Source: Taudactylus pleione (lineage: Eukaryota; Chordata; Amphibia; Anura; Myobatrachidae). Taken from it: DNA of 64,000 nucleotides. This document shows, piece by piece, positions 54,266-64,000 of the stretch (position 1 is the stretch's first letter; each line of letters starts with the position of its first letter). The position numbers were made by a program, and so were the translations under genes. The notes under the pieces were generated by a model that saw only the letters and a list, made by a program, of their open reading frames with translations, searched no databases and was not told the DNA's origin. Where the stretch lies: the NCBI GenBank assembly GCA_031769625.1, contig JAUIMM010000566.1, positions 1,431,001 through 1,495,000 on the forward strand, read 5' to 3'.

Positions 54266-55957
54266 CTGACTATTTATGATTACAATACCATACTGTGTAT
54301 GGTCATTTTGTTCAATTCTATTTTTCAATAAATTAGTTTTTAGTCAATTACTGGCTTATCTGTATGCTACATAATTATGGATCCCTCAATTACATGCACC
54401 TAGCCCACCTGGATGCAAGGAGGAGTCAGACCAGCAGACATCCACCCAGGGTAAGTAGGTCTCACTTACCTAACACTGCAATATAGTGTCACAAGACATC
54501 CTGATACTGCGTTTCCTATTTTTGAGGTGGCGTTGACTACAGAGGAGGTGGCATCCACAGCATACAGCTTTCATCATAATACAAAGTTCTTATTACAACA
54601 TCCAGCCTACAGTTTTTGTCTACCTGTATAGCCAGATAGATTGACAGTATTTCATACCTATTACATAAGGACAGATGGTCCTATTCTCTGGCATTTTATA
54701 TCATCTTTTAATTTACAACACCCAGCCTACAGTTGTTGCCCACCTGTCAGAATCAGAGAGACTGATTGCTTTAATTATTAAGACATTATTCGCAACAATC
54801 ATTGGACAAATTCCTAATTATTTGTCAACTACCAGCCTCAAGTTATTGCCTACCTGACGTCATACATCTATCTTCAAGGAAAACCATATATATATATATA
54901 TATATAAATGTGTATACATGTGTGTGTATATATATATTTATATATATTTACCATAAAATTCAGATTCTACACTTATACTAAACACTACAGCTATTAGGAT
55001 CACAACACCCAGACCACAAATCCTTCACACATTCCTACATCTATATACCCCATTACCACAGAGCGCTTTTGTCTTTTTTCTTCTATTTTCTGTTATTGGG
55101 AGAGTTTAGGACACCTTCTGGGAAAGCAGCTAGTGGTAATAACTGTCCCTTGCATGTGAGCGCTGACTGCCTTTTCTTTGTGTTACTGTAACATTCGAGG
55201 CAGTGTCAACTCTGGTTTCCTGGGACATGACCTTGGGTAAGTTTTACGTTGTTTAGAGATAATTTTATTTTATGAGTGAAATATTATTACTATTATGAAA
55301 AAAGATTGATTTTACCAGTTCTTTATAGTTTGTTCATTTTTCCATCACAGATTTTCCATCAAATTTAGTTGATTGTACCTTTGATGTTCCTTGATCTCTG
55401 TTGTGTGGTAACAATGCAAAAGGTGAATTGCTTTCCGTTACTATAGTATGGTATATTCTCTACATCTCTGCCTATATGTCATGCTATTCAATTAGTTTGT
55501 CTACAGTGTATGATATAATGTGCATGCTTGACATAGATTTGTATAGTCTACTGGCAAAAAAAGAAAGGTGGAGCCCATATGTGTGTATATATAGAGAGTC
55601 ACTATAATCTAGTGAGTCACTATACCCTATATCAGGTTTCAACAGAGTGACTATACCTACTTTACAGATTGATATCATTCTGGTTGCCATTAGCAACAAA
55701 TGCTGATTACCATCAAGGCTCTACATAGAGTTTAATACATCTCTTTTTCTTCCTATGATATATTGGAAACAGTATGTGTTTAGATCATTAATGTAACATT
55801 CAATTTCTTTTTTCATTCAATGTGTAATGTTTATATATGTTTTTAAAGTTGAACTGCAGTTAATTTATTCATGTTCAATAAAATAATAATATATTTATAA
55901 TTTTCAGAGCCTATGTTTTTTATATAGTGATTAGTGCAGACACCTTATTTGTATATC
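54266..55957. other. Unassigned DNA with TA/TG microsatellite
   Basis: No gene recognised. A TA/TG-rich microsatellite lies at about 54887-54950. The words 'ccagcctacagttgttgcc' and 'cagcctacagtttttgtc' recur at 54602-54740, suggesting short internal repeats. Confidence 0.45.
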
Positions 55958-56444
55958 TCACTGTAAAAAGCTTAGAAACAGTTAAATTAACTTTAAAAAA
56001 TTATGCGGGGTCCTCCCTAAAACAGAACCAGCCCCAGACTTTTCATAGCCAGTCCTGGTTGTGTAAGTACAGGGAAAAAATTGCGTATGGTTCCACCTGT
56101 ACTTTGCACAACCAGCACTGTGCTCTGATCCTGTTCTGGTTCTGGAATTACAGGGAATAAATGCTACAGAACCAGCACCGGACCCTTTCTAGAGGGGGGC
56201 TGATGCCACAGCCAGGGGAGCCCTTTCACCAGGCTCCCCAGCTGAAGCATCAGCCCTAACCACTAGTCAGGCCAGGCCAGGCCAGGGATCCCTGGGGAGT
56301 TTGGGACTCCCCCAATAAAGGGGTCCCTCTCTCCAGGGCACCTCTGGTCTAGGCTGATAGCCCAGGGCTATCCCCGCTACCCCTGGGCAGTGGGGGTGGG
56401 TTGATAGTCTAGGTGTAGTGTAAAAAAATAAGAGTATAGACATT

Positions 56445-57031
56445 GGGCCTGATTCAGAGCCACTCGTAAGCGGCAGCTCATTCGCTCCGAGCGATGTTTG
56501 GCCAACTGCGCATGCGTACAGATCGTTATACGCATGCACGAACCAGTCAGTGCGGTCGAAATTCATGTGCTCGCAAAATAGCGAATGCCTGATAATTTGA
56601 GTGACAGAATGAGGCGTATGTGGGTGGTAACAGGGGAAGGTGCTTGAAAACGGGGAGTGGAGATCCGATCGCAGGTGTGCTTAAAGGTCAAAACGGGCAT
56701 TTTATGGGTGTGCATAAACACATTGCCCACGTCACTGGGTTTTTTTTAAGGCAGAACTGCTCGCAAAATTGTGGTAGCAAAAACCAACCACAAGAATTGC
56801 GAGCAGCTCATACCCTGTTCGATGTACTCGATTAATCTAATAAATAGCGGACATGACGTAGGATGCGAGCGGCCAGGGGGCGTAGTTTCCCAAAAAACGA
56901 CCGCAAGTTTTGTTCGCTCATTCAGACCTAGAGGCGTGAACAGACCGCAAACAGCGAACGGTTCATTTGAATAGCCACCCCTATTTTCAGGACGAGCGAG
57001 CGCTAATTGCATCCGGCTCTGAATCAGGCCC
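56445..57031. mobile_element. Harbinger-type MITE
   Basis: GGGCCTGATTCAGAGCCACTCG and 'ccggctctgaatcaggccc' are inverted ends. Sub-terminal 'ctgcgcatgcgtaca', 'gcgagcagctc' and 'aggacgagcgagcgct' match the MITE at 44009 in inverted order, for example 'aggatgcgagcggccaggg' against 'ccctggccgctcacatcct'. The flanks read ATT and AAT, which are inverted rather than direct, so the target duplication is ambiguous. Confidence 0.8.
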
Positions 57032-57204
57032 AATGTCTTTACAGTAGAACTGCAGGTCCCAGCAAGCCTCCCCCGCATGCTGGTACTTGGAGAACCACAA
57101 GTACCAGCATGCAAGGCATTAAGGGCCCGCTGGTACCTGTAGTTCACCTGTAAAGACATTTTTAAATAAACACAATACACACACACCATGATAGTAATGT
57201 TTTA

Positions 57205-57252
57205 ATAGATACATACATACATACATACATACATACATACATACATACATAC
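57205..57252. repeat. (ATAC)n microsatellite
   Basis: About a dozen ATAC/ACAT units. Confidence 0.95.
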
Positions 57253-58107
57253 ACACTCACACATACTCAACTACATTACCTGGAGTGGTCCCCTTCTCCC
57301 TGTAGGCATCAATGGTCTTCGTAAAATAGAAAAATGATAAAACACGAACCACGCATGAAGTAACAACTATGATGGTTGTTACCTCCCGAATGTAGAGCTC
57401 AGACGCAGCTTCTGCCTTTGTAGATCCTTATCTGAGCGTTCATTGTCTGAGAGAGGTCAACGCCCACCTTTCTCAGTCAGTGAACGGCTCCCTCCATTGA
57501 AGTCAATGGTGGGAACCGCAAAATAAACTTTAGTTACCCTGCGGCTCTCCAGAACCAGGACACGATCAGAGCCCAGTGCTGGTTGTGCTAAGTACAGGGA
57601 AACCCTATGCAATTGTTACCCTGTACTTACACAACCAGGACTGGCTATGAAAAGTCTGGGGCTGGTTGTGTATTTAGGGGGCGAACCCCACGTAATTTAT
57701 TTTTAAATTTTAACTCTTTCTAAGCTTTTTACAGCAAGATACATGCATGCCGCTCACTGATGTATGCATGTAACTTTGTCAATCCGACCTGCTCATGCTA
57801 AAATCGAAAGCATGAAGCAGGTCTATTCATTTGGGGATTTGAAGTTCGATTTGAAGTTCGACTTTGTGTTCGATTTCAAATTGAATAATAGTAAATAAAG
57901 GATTTGTGTGTTGGTCTATGTAAAAGTACAGATGTTTTTCTGATGTCCGAGTTTGAGTGGGAATTGAGTGAAATTCGGTTTTATGTTCGATTTTACATTC
58001 GATTTTGCATTTAGTAAATATCCAAATGCAAAATTGAATGAAAATTGAATGTAAATTGAATATGAAATCAATGTAAAATCAAAATCGAAGTTTAGTAAAT
58101 TTACCCC

Positions 58108-59589
58108 AGGTTCTCTGTTGCAGGTAAATAAATTTTTCTCGACTAAGAGAACCAGCAAAAATCTTTCCAAACACGATTACATTAGGATTTAGTCAACGCA
58201 TATCAGTGAAACAGTATTTTGCAGCAACCGTGGACACATCTGTCTTTAGGGAATAAAAGCTAAATGAAAAAGCAATACTGAAACATGCAAATTGGGTAAA
58301 GAAATTAGCCGTGAGCTCAAACTGACAGGATGTATTTCTGAAACGAGGCTGTACTGACTGCCCCTTACTCCTCGCTGAGACACATCACATATAAACACTT
58401 CATCTATAATGCATTTAACTCAATTTCTTGTTCAGTTAAATTAATTGCTCTAAGGTCGACCACATCTGTTGCTAGTGAACAGACTATGGAAATAAAAAAT
58501 GTGCCTTATAAAAGCTTCTGGCTCTTTCTTTCTGTTCCGACCGTGTGTTTCTGCATGTCCATGTTAAGATTTGTACTCTTCAGTTTGGGGGTTTTGTACC
58601 ACAAAAACTGTAAATGAACTATAACCACATATAGAAGCACACCTAGGAATTATGTAGGTACAACACCCACTGAATATTTTTCTGAAATTCCTCCTGGAGC
58701 TCCATTCATTGCGACTTAGGCCCAACCACCAGCTACCCAGCTTTGAGAACCTAATCGATAAAATATCAGAAAATAATTAGGCATGGAGGGATGAAAGGAC
58801 AAATAGTATTGGGCATTCAACATGCTGCTACATGACCAATAATTAAACAGACCCTGGTTCTGAATAGGTCACAACTGCGGGCACTTTTCCATGCCGCATC
58901 CTACTTACTAATGTGAGTATTCACCTGTAAGAGGGGTGCGGTGCGGTGCCTGCTGCCGTGCAGGTGTACTTCTGTATCTTACCTCGCGTTGCACCCTCTC
59001 ACCTTCAGGCCGTATGTTGCTCAGACAGTCCTGGAATTCCAAGCTGGACACGGACACGATGACCTAGGAGGAAGGAGATGACGTGAGAACCGTCCTTCCT
59101 CATGTTGACCGACACACCCTACTGGACAGAGGAATAGATTTGGATTTTAACTGAAGATCATCACTGGCACTTTTGGCCTGAGATCCTGAGTTTCACCTAT
59201 AGTTTCACCGGGATGCAAGGTCCACTGTCTACCAAGAAGGAAGATTGACAGGAAGAAACAAACAGACAGTGAGAGACAGTACGTACAGATATTGCTCACC
59301 GTGTTCACTCTTGCTCTTCATCTGCTCACTCGCCTACTGGTCCCTGTAAGGAGATAACCAAACACCACAGCCGTGCAGGGCCTAAACCTGTGTCACGCTA
59401 CTACACATACTATGACAAAATCACCCTCAACTTACAGTGTGTGTAGTGCATGTATAACAAATAACCACTAAACATTTGCCCTGCACGGAACAACAATCAC
59501 AGACGGTAATCACTCAAGAGGAAAACACGGTGCCGTTCCTTTAAATGTTTGTTACCTGCCTAACTGGAGCTGGTCAGCTCCTCTTCTAG
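58108..59589. other. Unassigned DNA
   Basis: No gene recognised. Composition becomes GC-richer after 58880, with words like 'gtgcggtgcggtgcctgctg' and an inverted pair around 'gccgtgcaggg' and 'ccctgcacgg' (59370 and 59480). Confidence 0.4.
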
Positions 59590-60560
59590 GTGACTGGAAA
59601 AATTACCTGCTACCTTTGTGGGAGCCTGACAGCTCTCCACGGGGGTTCCAGTGAGGGTGAATGCTGTACAGCAACTCGCACCTCTCTTGTACATTTACAC
59701 AGGGGGCTACCTACTTGCTATACCAATGGTCTGGGCCTATTGCCCAGGACCACTCTCAATGGACTGGCGGCTCAGGCTTTGTGCCTGCCTACTGCGGGGC
59801 ACAGTAGAGACTTGGGCCTACTGCACAGAATCCCCTTTCCATGTGGCCTCAGGCATACGGGCCTGCCTAATGTAGAGGCTCAGCTAGTGGTCTGGGGTGA
59901 CCCACCTATTTGCCTTTTAGTGAACTGGGCCTATATGCACACAGGCCTATTGCCTGAATTACCACACGGGCCTAGTGCTCGACAAACCTGGTGGACTAAG
60001 GAGAGGTTAATAGTAGGCCTCACAGAGAGCCTACCTGCTATGATGGAAGAGGCTGCGGGGGGGAGCTTTGTTAGCTCTTTTACTTTCCACCCCCGCAGTC
60101 CTCTCCGGTCCTCAGCCGCATTCTTCTGCCGCTGGCCCGTCCTAGCCACCGTCGTTGCCTCTTCTATTCTTCCTTCAGCCATTGCCTCTTGTCTTCTCTC
60201 TTGTTCATGACGTCTTTTGGCCTCTTCCGTGGCCGCTGGAACGCTTCCCTTTTCTTCGGGAGGTCTTGTCTCCTCCCTCTCCGCCGCCGGACTGCGCTTT
60301 CCCACTCAGCAGCGTCTAATACAAGATGCCGCGAGTGGGTGGGGCTATGATGCGGCGAGCCATGATTGGCTCATCGTGTCTGCCTCCTATTGGCTGCTGG
60401 ACCATGAGTCGTGTTTGGCTCACGGCCAGAGCCATACACCTGCCGCTGTAACCAGGCTGCCGGGCGGCGGGCTACAGTAAGCCCGCACCCAGAGGCAAGT
60501 ATGGACCGCCGCACCCGATGCTTGACTGGCACTGTGAACAGATATTCTGTCTAAGCGCCA
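59590..60560. other. GC-rich stretch with open frames on both strands, unrecognised
   Basis: A 206-codon frame (59590-60210, +) and a 124-codon frame (60305-59931, -) overlap. The minus frame encodes a highly charged segment ('EEAKRRHEQERRQEAMAEG') that could be a coiled-coil fragment. The plus frame is low in charge and Cys/Leu-rich. Repeating words ('gggcctattgcc', 'gggcctactgc', 'gggcctatatgc') suggest repeat-derived DNA. I cannot assign a product or family to either strand. Confidence 0.25.
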
Positions 60561-61253
60561 GCTACCCACCGTCTCTGCTTACCCGGTGCTGGGAGCAGAC
60601 ACAGCATCCCAGCGCTGGCCAGGGATGACACATCTCTTCTTGCTGTGCGGATGCTGGGATCAGACACTTGATATCAGCACGGCTTTCCACACACCCATCT
60701 ATGAAAGTACTGTAACTGTTCATCTTCTTGCGGGAGGCAAACCATCCACTATTGTTCCGACCCTAGAAGCCAGTGGCAAACGCATATATATATATATATA
60801 TATATATGTCAGAAGCTAAATAGATTGGGTGTCTATAATGAGAATACAACAGATTGACTTTGCAGTTGCTGACATTACTTATCTTTTTCCGTGAGGAGGG
60901 AAAAAAAAGTTTGACAGAGAAAACACAGGATATTGAATGGCAATCCGACAGCTCAGTTAGATGTCAGGTGCTCAATACTGAGGTGTAATGAATGATATTT
61001 ACTGAACGTTGTACCTTGATTCCCTGGCCATAATCTTTTTTAGCAAGCAAAAGTCTTGACAGGCAAAAGAGAGACAAGCAGCAATGAGAAAACAATCTCT
61101 TTTGGCAAGAACAATGTATCACAGACAAAACAAAGTACAGCAGCCAGTATGAATGATTGAATTAGGTTCATTCCGCACTGTCCTATATAACCCGAGAATG
61201 ACTCCAAACATTTTTCAATTGCACCATAAGCACTAAGCATAATTTCTTCAAAA
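60561..61253. other. Unassigned DNA with (TA)n
   Basis: No gene recognised. A TA run lies at 60785-60806. Confidence 0.45.
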
Positions 61254-61255
61254 TA

Positions 61256-61824
61256 TGAGGGCAGATTGAAAAGTACTGTAATTAGACTGCCTCTGTTTTT
61301 CTGTCCCATAGGTAGACATGGCAATGCTATGCTGGTCATTTTGAAGCTCATACATTGATGTATCTGAACCTGTGGTTGGACTGTTGTAGTCTTCTTTGTT
61401 TTGCCACAGCTGTGATACTCCTAGCAGGGGTATCACACAGCGAGTGGAAGATCTTCGTACGTTTTGTCATGGCGGATAAGGGAGATGTGTCTGTGAGATT
61501 ATGGTAGAGATGTGTTATTAAATTTTGTGTTACACAAAAACTGGAAATGAAACTCATGAAACGTTACAGCAAGCAAAGGGTGGAGAAACAATTAGCAGCG
61601 CTGCAGTATTTCTGTGGTGGAAGTACTTCAAAGAGTAATACGCGAGTAACTGAAGAAGCGCGTTCTGGGAGACCATCCACTGCAGTTACAGATGTCTACT
61701 TTGCCAAAGCTACGGAGATGTTGCAAAATGACAGAAGGTTAACTTTACGCGAACTTTCGGCTTCAATTGGCATCTCGTTCGAAAGGGGTCAGCATATTGT
61801 GACAAGAAGAGATGAGAATTGATT
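61256..61824 (+). pseudogene. mariner-type transposase, N-terminal fragment
   Basis: TA then TGAGGGCAGATTGAAAAGTA (from 61256) resembles a mariner terminal repeat. A frame beginning at 61469 and interrupted by a stop near 61504 encodes the paired helix-turn-helix DNA-binding region: 'IKFCVTQKLEMK', then 'EEARSGRPSTAVTD', 'EMLQNDRRLTLRELSASIGI' and 'QHIVTRRDEN', ending at 61822. This matches the N-terminal half of mariner transposases. The DDD catalytic half and the right terminus are absent, so the copy is dead and truncated. Confidence 0.8.
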
Positions 61825-62600
61825 AAGTTTAAATCTATATAAGAGTCCTTAGTTTTTTGTAATTGGTTGGAATTTGTCAGCAGTTGCTAGGTAGAGTAGT
61901 TTGGGGGGCTATAATGGTTGGTTGGTCGCTGACCATGTGGGAGCTCGTGGGAGTGGCTTGGTGGACTTTATAAGGCTGGTGTACGCCCAGCAACTTCCTT
62001 TTCTGGACAGTGTTTGTCCCTTGATGCCATCCTCTGGAACTGTATCCGGTGACATTTATACTTGTATCTCCCTGTCTTTTATATCTCCCTGTCTGTTTTA
62101 TTCTCCCTGCCCCTTGAATTCTCCTGTATTGTGCCCCTCGTGTCTGTTTGCTTCCCTCCTGGTTTTCACTTTTCCTATTTTCACTCCCTTGTTACATCAA
62201 CCCCCTTCCCTTCTCTTTCATCTCTCTCCCCCCCTTTCCCCTGTTTCATGCCCCACCCAAAATGTTCAGAACCCCTCCCCGTCAATTCATGGATTCCCCT
62301 GCCCCCCCCTCCTCCTGCACGGCGCCGCCTTAGCTTGCAGTCCCTGTTGTTTCTGGCCGAGGTCTCCACTGCTGCCTGGGGACTGGCCACGCCCCCCACT
62401 GCCGCGTATATGCTCTTTCCTGCCGGGCCCTCTCCCCCCCAAGGCAAGTGGCCCCCGTCTTCTGCGGGGTCATCGCTCACACCGGCAACCTCCCACCAAC
62501 AACTCGCGGGCGCGCGGTCACTTCTGGCACCCGCATGCAGCTCCAGCCCTGCCCTTCCTCCCTCTGCTCCTGGCCTCCTTCAGTCCCCCACTGCCAGGTG
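61825..62600. other. Non-coding or leader DNA upstream of the gag-like frame
   Basis: Pyrimidine-rich (CCCT/TTCC) from 62060 to 62300. 'ggactttataaggctgg' at 61963-61979 is TATA-like. A 434-codon frame (62062-63366) runs through, but its composition is simply low-complexity Pro/Ser/Leu. Confidence 0.35.
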
Positions 62601-62604
62601 CCCC

Positions 62605-62790
62605 CCTGCAATGCTATATAAAGCTGTGGGGGCCCGGTCCTCCTTGAGGCCTGCGCCGCACACCCCTCCCCCCCGCGATGCTGTATCAAGCTGCGGGGGG
62701 CCCGGACCTCCATGCGGCCAGCACTGCACACCCATCCCCCCCCATGATGCTGTATCAAGCTGCAGGGGCCCCAGTCCTCCAGCGCCGCCC
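62605..62790 (+). repeat. Three tandem units of about 70 bp
   Basis: Units beginning 'atgctatataaagctg', 'atgctgtatcaagctg' and 'atgctgtatcaagctg', each followed by a G-rich and then a C-rich stretch with 'cccggtcctcc'-type words. Imperfect copies within the GC-rich frame. Confidence 0.75.
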
Positions 62791-64000
62791 CCCCTTCCCC
62801 CACGGCCGCCATTTTGTCCCCGGGCCCTGCCCCATATCACTATCCTTCAGGCTCTATTTACATGGGGGCCAATTTCCCTGGAGGCCCTGTTACTCATCAC
62901 CCCTCTCTATAACACCCCCTGTTCCTCCCAGCCTCCACCCCCAGCCTGTTTGCTCCCTCCCCCCCTTTCCTCTTTCAGCAGCCCATCCTGCTTTCCCTGT
63001 TTTTTCCTCTGCTCCTTCCCTCACTTCATGGTCCTCCCCAGTTTTTCCTTCAGTTTCCCAACCTTCTGTTTTTCCTTCTTTTACTGGCCTAGGTTCCCAT
63101 TACCCTCTTTATCCTCCTGCGGGGGCCCCTTTTCCTTACTGGCACCCCTCTTTTGCTCAGCCTTACTCTTTCCCACATTACCCTGTGCCCAGTTATTCAC
63201 CTTCCGCCCCATCTTGGCCGCAACATTTTGTTCCCCCACAGGGTCCTGCCCCATGCCCACCAGCGCCTTCTCACAGTGCGGTTTGCGCCGCCCCTCCTCC
63301 ATCTCCTCCTGTCCCGGTTTTTCACCCAGCGACAGTTCCGGGTACCCCCGCTGTGGTGTCCAGTGATTTATCATCCTCTATGTCTCGCCGCAGTGTTTTG
63401 CCTAGTGTTCCCATGATGGCTTCTTGTGGTGCTGGGATCTCGAGTGGTGGCGCCGTGGCCGGTCCTGCTACAGGTGACGTGATCGTTGCCCCTGATGCCG
63501 TGGTGCCTGAGGCTGTTGGTGACGGGATGTTGGGTCTGGCAGGTGGTGAGTCTGCGGTCCCTCCTTTGCTGTTTGATATGGAATCTTCAGGGTCTAGTGA
63601 TAGTAGCTCCTCGTCTAGCTCTCCACGACGTCCACATAAATTAGCTAAACTGGTTGCACAGCGTTTGTTAGGAAAGCAGCTAAGTGTCAGTCAGCTCAGG
63701 TTGCTATTGTAGCGCCTGTTGAAGATGCGAGTATGGTTCACTGTGCCAATACGGCAGTAGACAGGGGTTTACGTAAGCAGGTTAGGGACAAGATTTGCAA
63801 GGGTAAGTTTGTGTTTGTTTTTTCTCTAACCGATGACATGAAGATAGCTTTAGATAAAGCCAAAAAACCTGGGGGTGGCAGGGAGGATTCTTGCTGTGGT
63901 TTTCATCATTGGCTTAGCAGTATACTTTTTTTTTTGGCCTGCTACCTTGAAACGCGCCCAACGGAGCACCGTAATGTAATAAAGTATATTCATTTGGTGC
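62678..64000 (+). pseudogene. Gag-like ORF, possibly of a DIRS-type retroelement, running off the window
   Basis: The frame 62678-63712 encodes a long Pro/Ser-rich region, then 'LLFDMESSGSSDSSSSSSSP', and ends at 63712. From about 63650 a different frame stays open to the window end, with 'VDRGLRKQVRDKICKGKFVF', 'SLTDDMKIALDK', 'HHWLSSILFFLACYLE' and 'RPTEHRNVIKYIHLV'. The pattern of KI-x-KG-x-F, then W...A/F...Y...P...L/V-x-KY, resembles the gag-like ORF1 of vertebrate DIRS-type elements, from memory. A frame change near 63650 or a splice would join the two parts. No tyrosine recombinase or RT is within the window, so the family is tentative. Confidence 0.4.

Larger units (their letters stand above)
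55958..58107. mobile_element. Large inverted-repeat element, interrupted by a MITE
   Basis: The left arm (about 55963-56163: 'tgtaaaaagcttagaaacag', 'accagccccagacttttcat', 'agccagtcctggttgtgtaa') is the reverse complement of the right arm (about 57532-57740). The outer right end is 'tagtaaatttacccc' (ending at 58107), matching the left end of the repeat at 5105. The outer left end was not found, so the element is probably truncated there. A Harbinger MITE is inserted at 56445-57031. No coding. Confidence 0.6.

Noticed and set aside
59590..60210. 206-codon Cys/Leu-rich protein gene
   Set aside because: There is no domain, splice or promoter evidence. A charged frame overlaps on the other strand, and repeating words suggest repeat DNA.
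62062..63366. 434-codon Pro/Ser-rich protein
   Set aside because: Low-complexity pyrimidine-rich DNA easily stays open. The overlapping frame 62678-63712 and its continuation carry the only recognisable segment.

Overview
The window looks like transposon-rich, intron-bearing vertebrate DNA, most likely from an amphibian (probably a frog). This is inferred from the mix of mobile elements: PIF/Harbinger with Myb-like partner genes, a Penelope-like GIY-YIG element, a Gmr1-type Ty3/gypsy element, a probable DIRS-like ORF, a tRNA-headed SINE, many fold-back MITEs and AT-rich microsatellites. I found no host protein-coding gene, no convincing cellular tRNA or rRNA gene, and nothing prokaryotic. Most open frames in the window are chance or repeat-derived.

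Layout. 1-8.0 kb: mostly unassigned DNA with three fold-back elements (2709-3053, 4357-5040, 6318-6492). 8.0-12.1 kb: a decayed Penelope-like element on the minus strand, flanked by an inverted repeat. One MITE (8240-9013) sits in its left flank. A second element, carrying a telomere-like GGTTAGG minisatellite, is inserted in its reverse transcriptase (11103-11657). 11.7-26.3 kb: a near-perfect direct tandem duplication (11746-19000 and 19001-26261). 14.8-29.8 kb: a PIF/Harbinger transposon whose left part lies in both duplicated units; the complete element is 22058-29801. 30.5-37.6 kb: a second, diverged full-length relative with clean 3-bp target duplications. 38-48 kb: MITEs of the same terminal family, two tRNA-like repeat units, hAT-like fold-backs, a SINE and a second GGTTAGG element. 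48.9-54.2 kb: an LTR retrotransposon in which integrase precedes reverse transcriptase. 54.2-58.1 kb: a 51-bp-arm palindrome and a large inverted-repeat element. 61.3-61.8 kb: a mariner fragment. 62-64 kb: a proline-rich and then gag-like frame, perhaps DIRS-type, running off the end.

The main system is the Harbinger pair. Each element has three spliced genes between its terminal inverted repeats: Myb-like gene 1 (+), a HARBI1-type DDE transposase (-), and a second, different Myb/SANT-like gene (+). Transposase and Myb-2 are divergent, and the spacer between them holds tandem repeats of a core containing AATGCGCTAATTAGTT. Myb-2 is intact in both elements with identical exon lengths. Myb-1 is intact only in the 30.5-kb element. 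The transposase is open but internally shortened there, and frameshifted plus nonsense-mutated in the other. A likely model, from known Harbinger biology, is that Myb-like proteins bind the element and recruit the transposase to it. The small elements with matching termini would be non-autonomous passengers.
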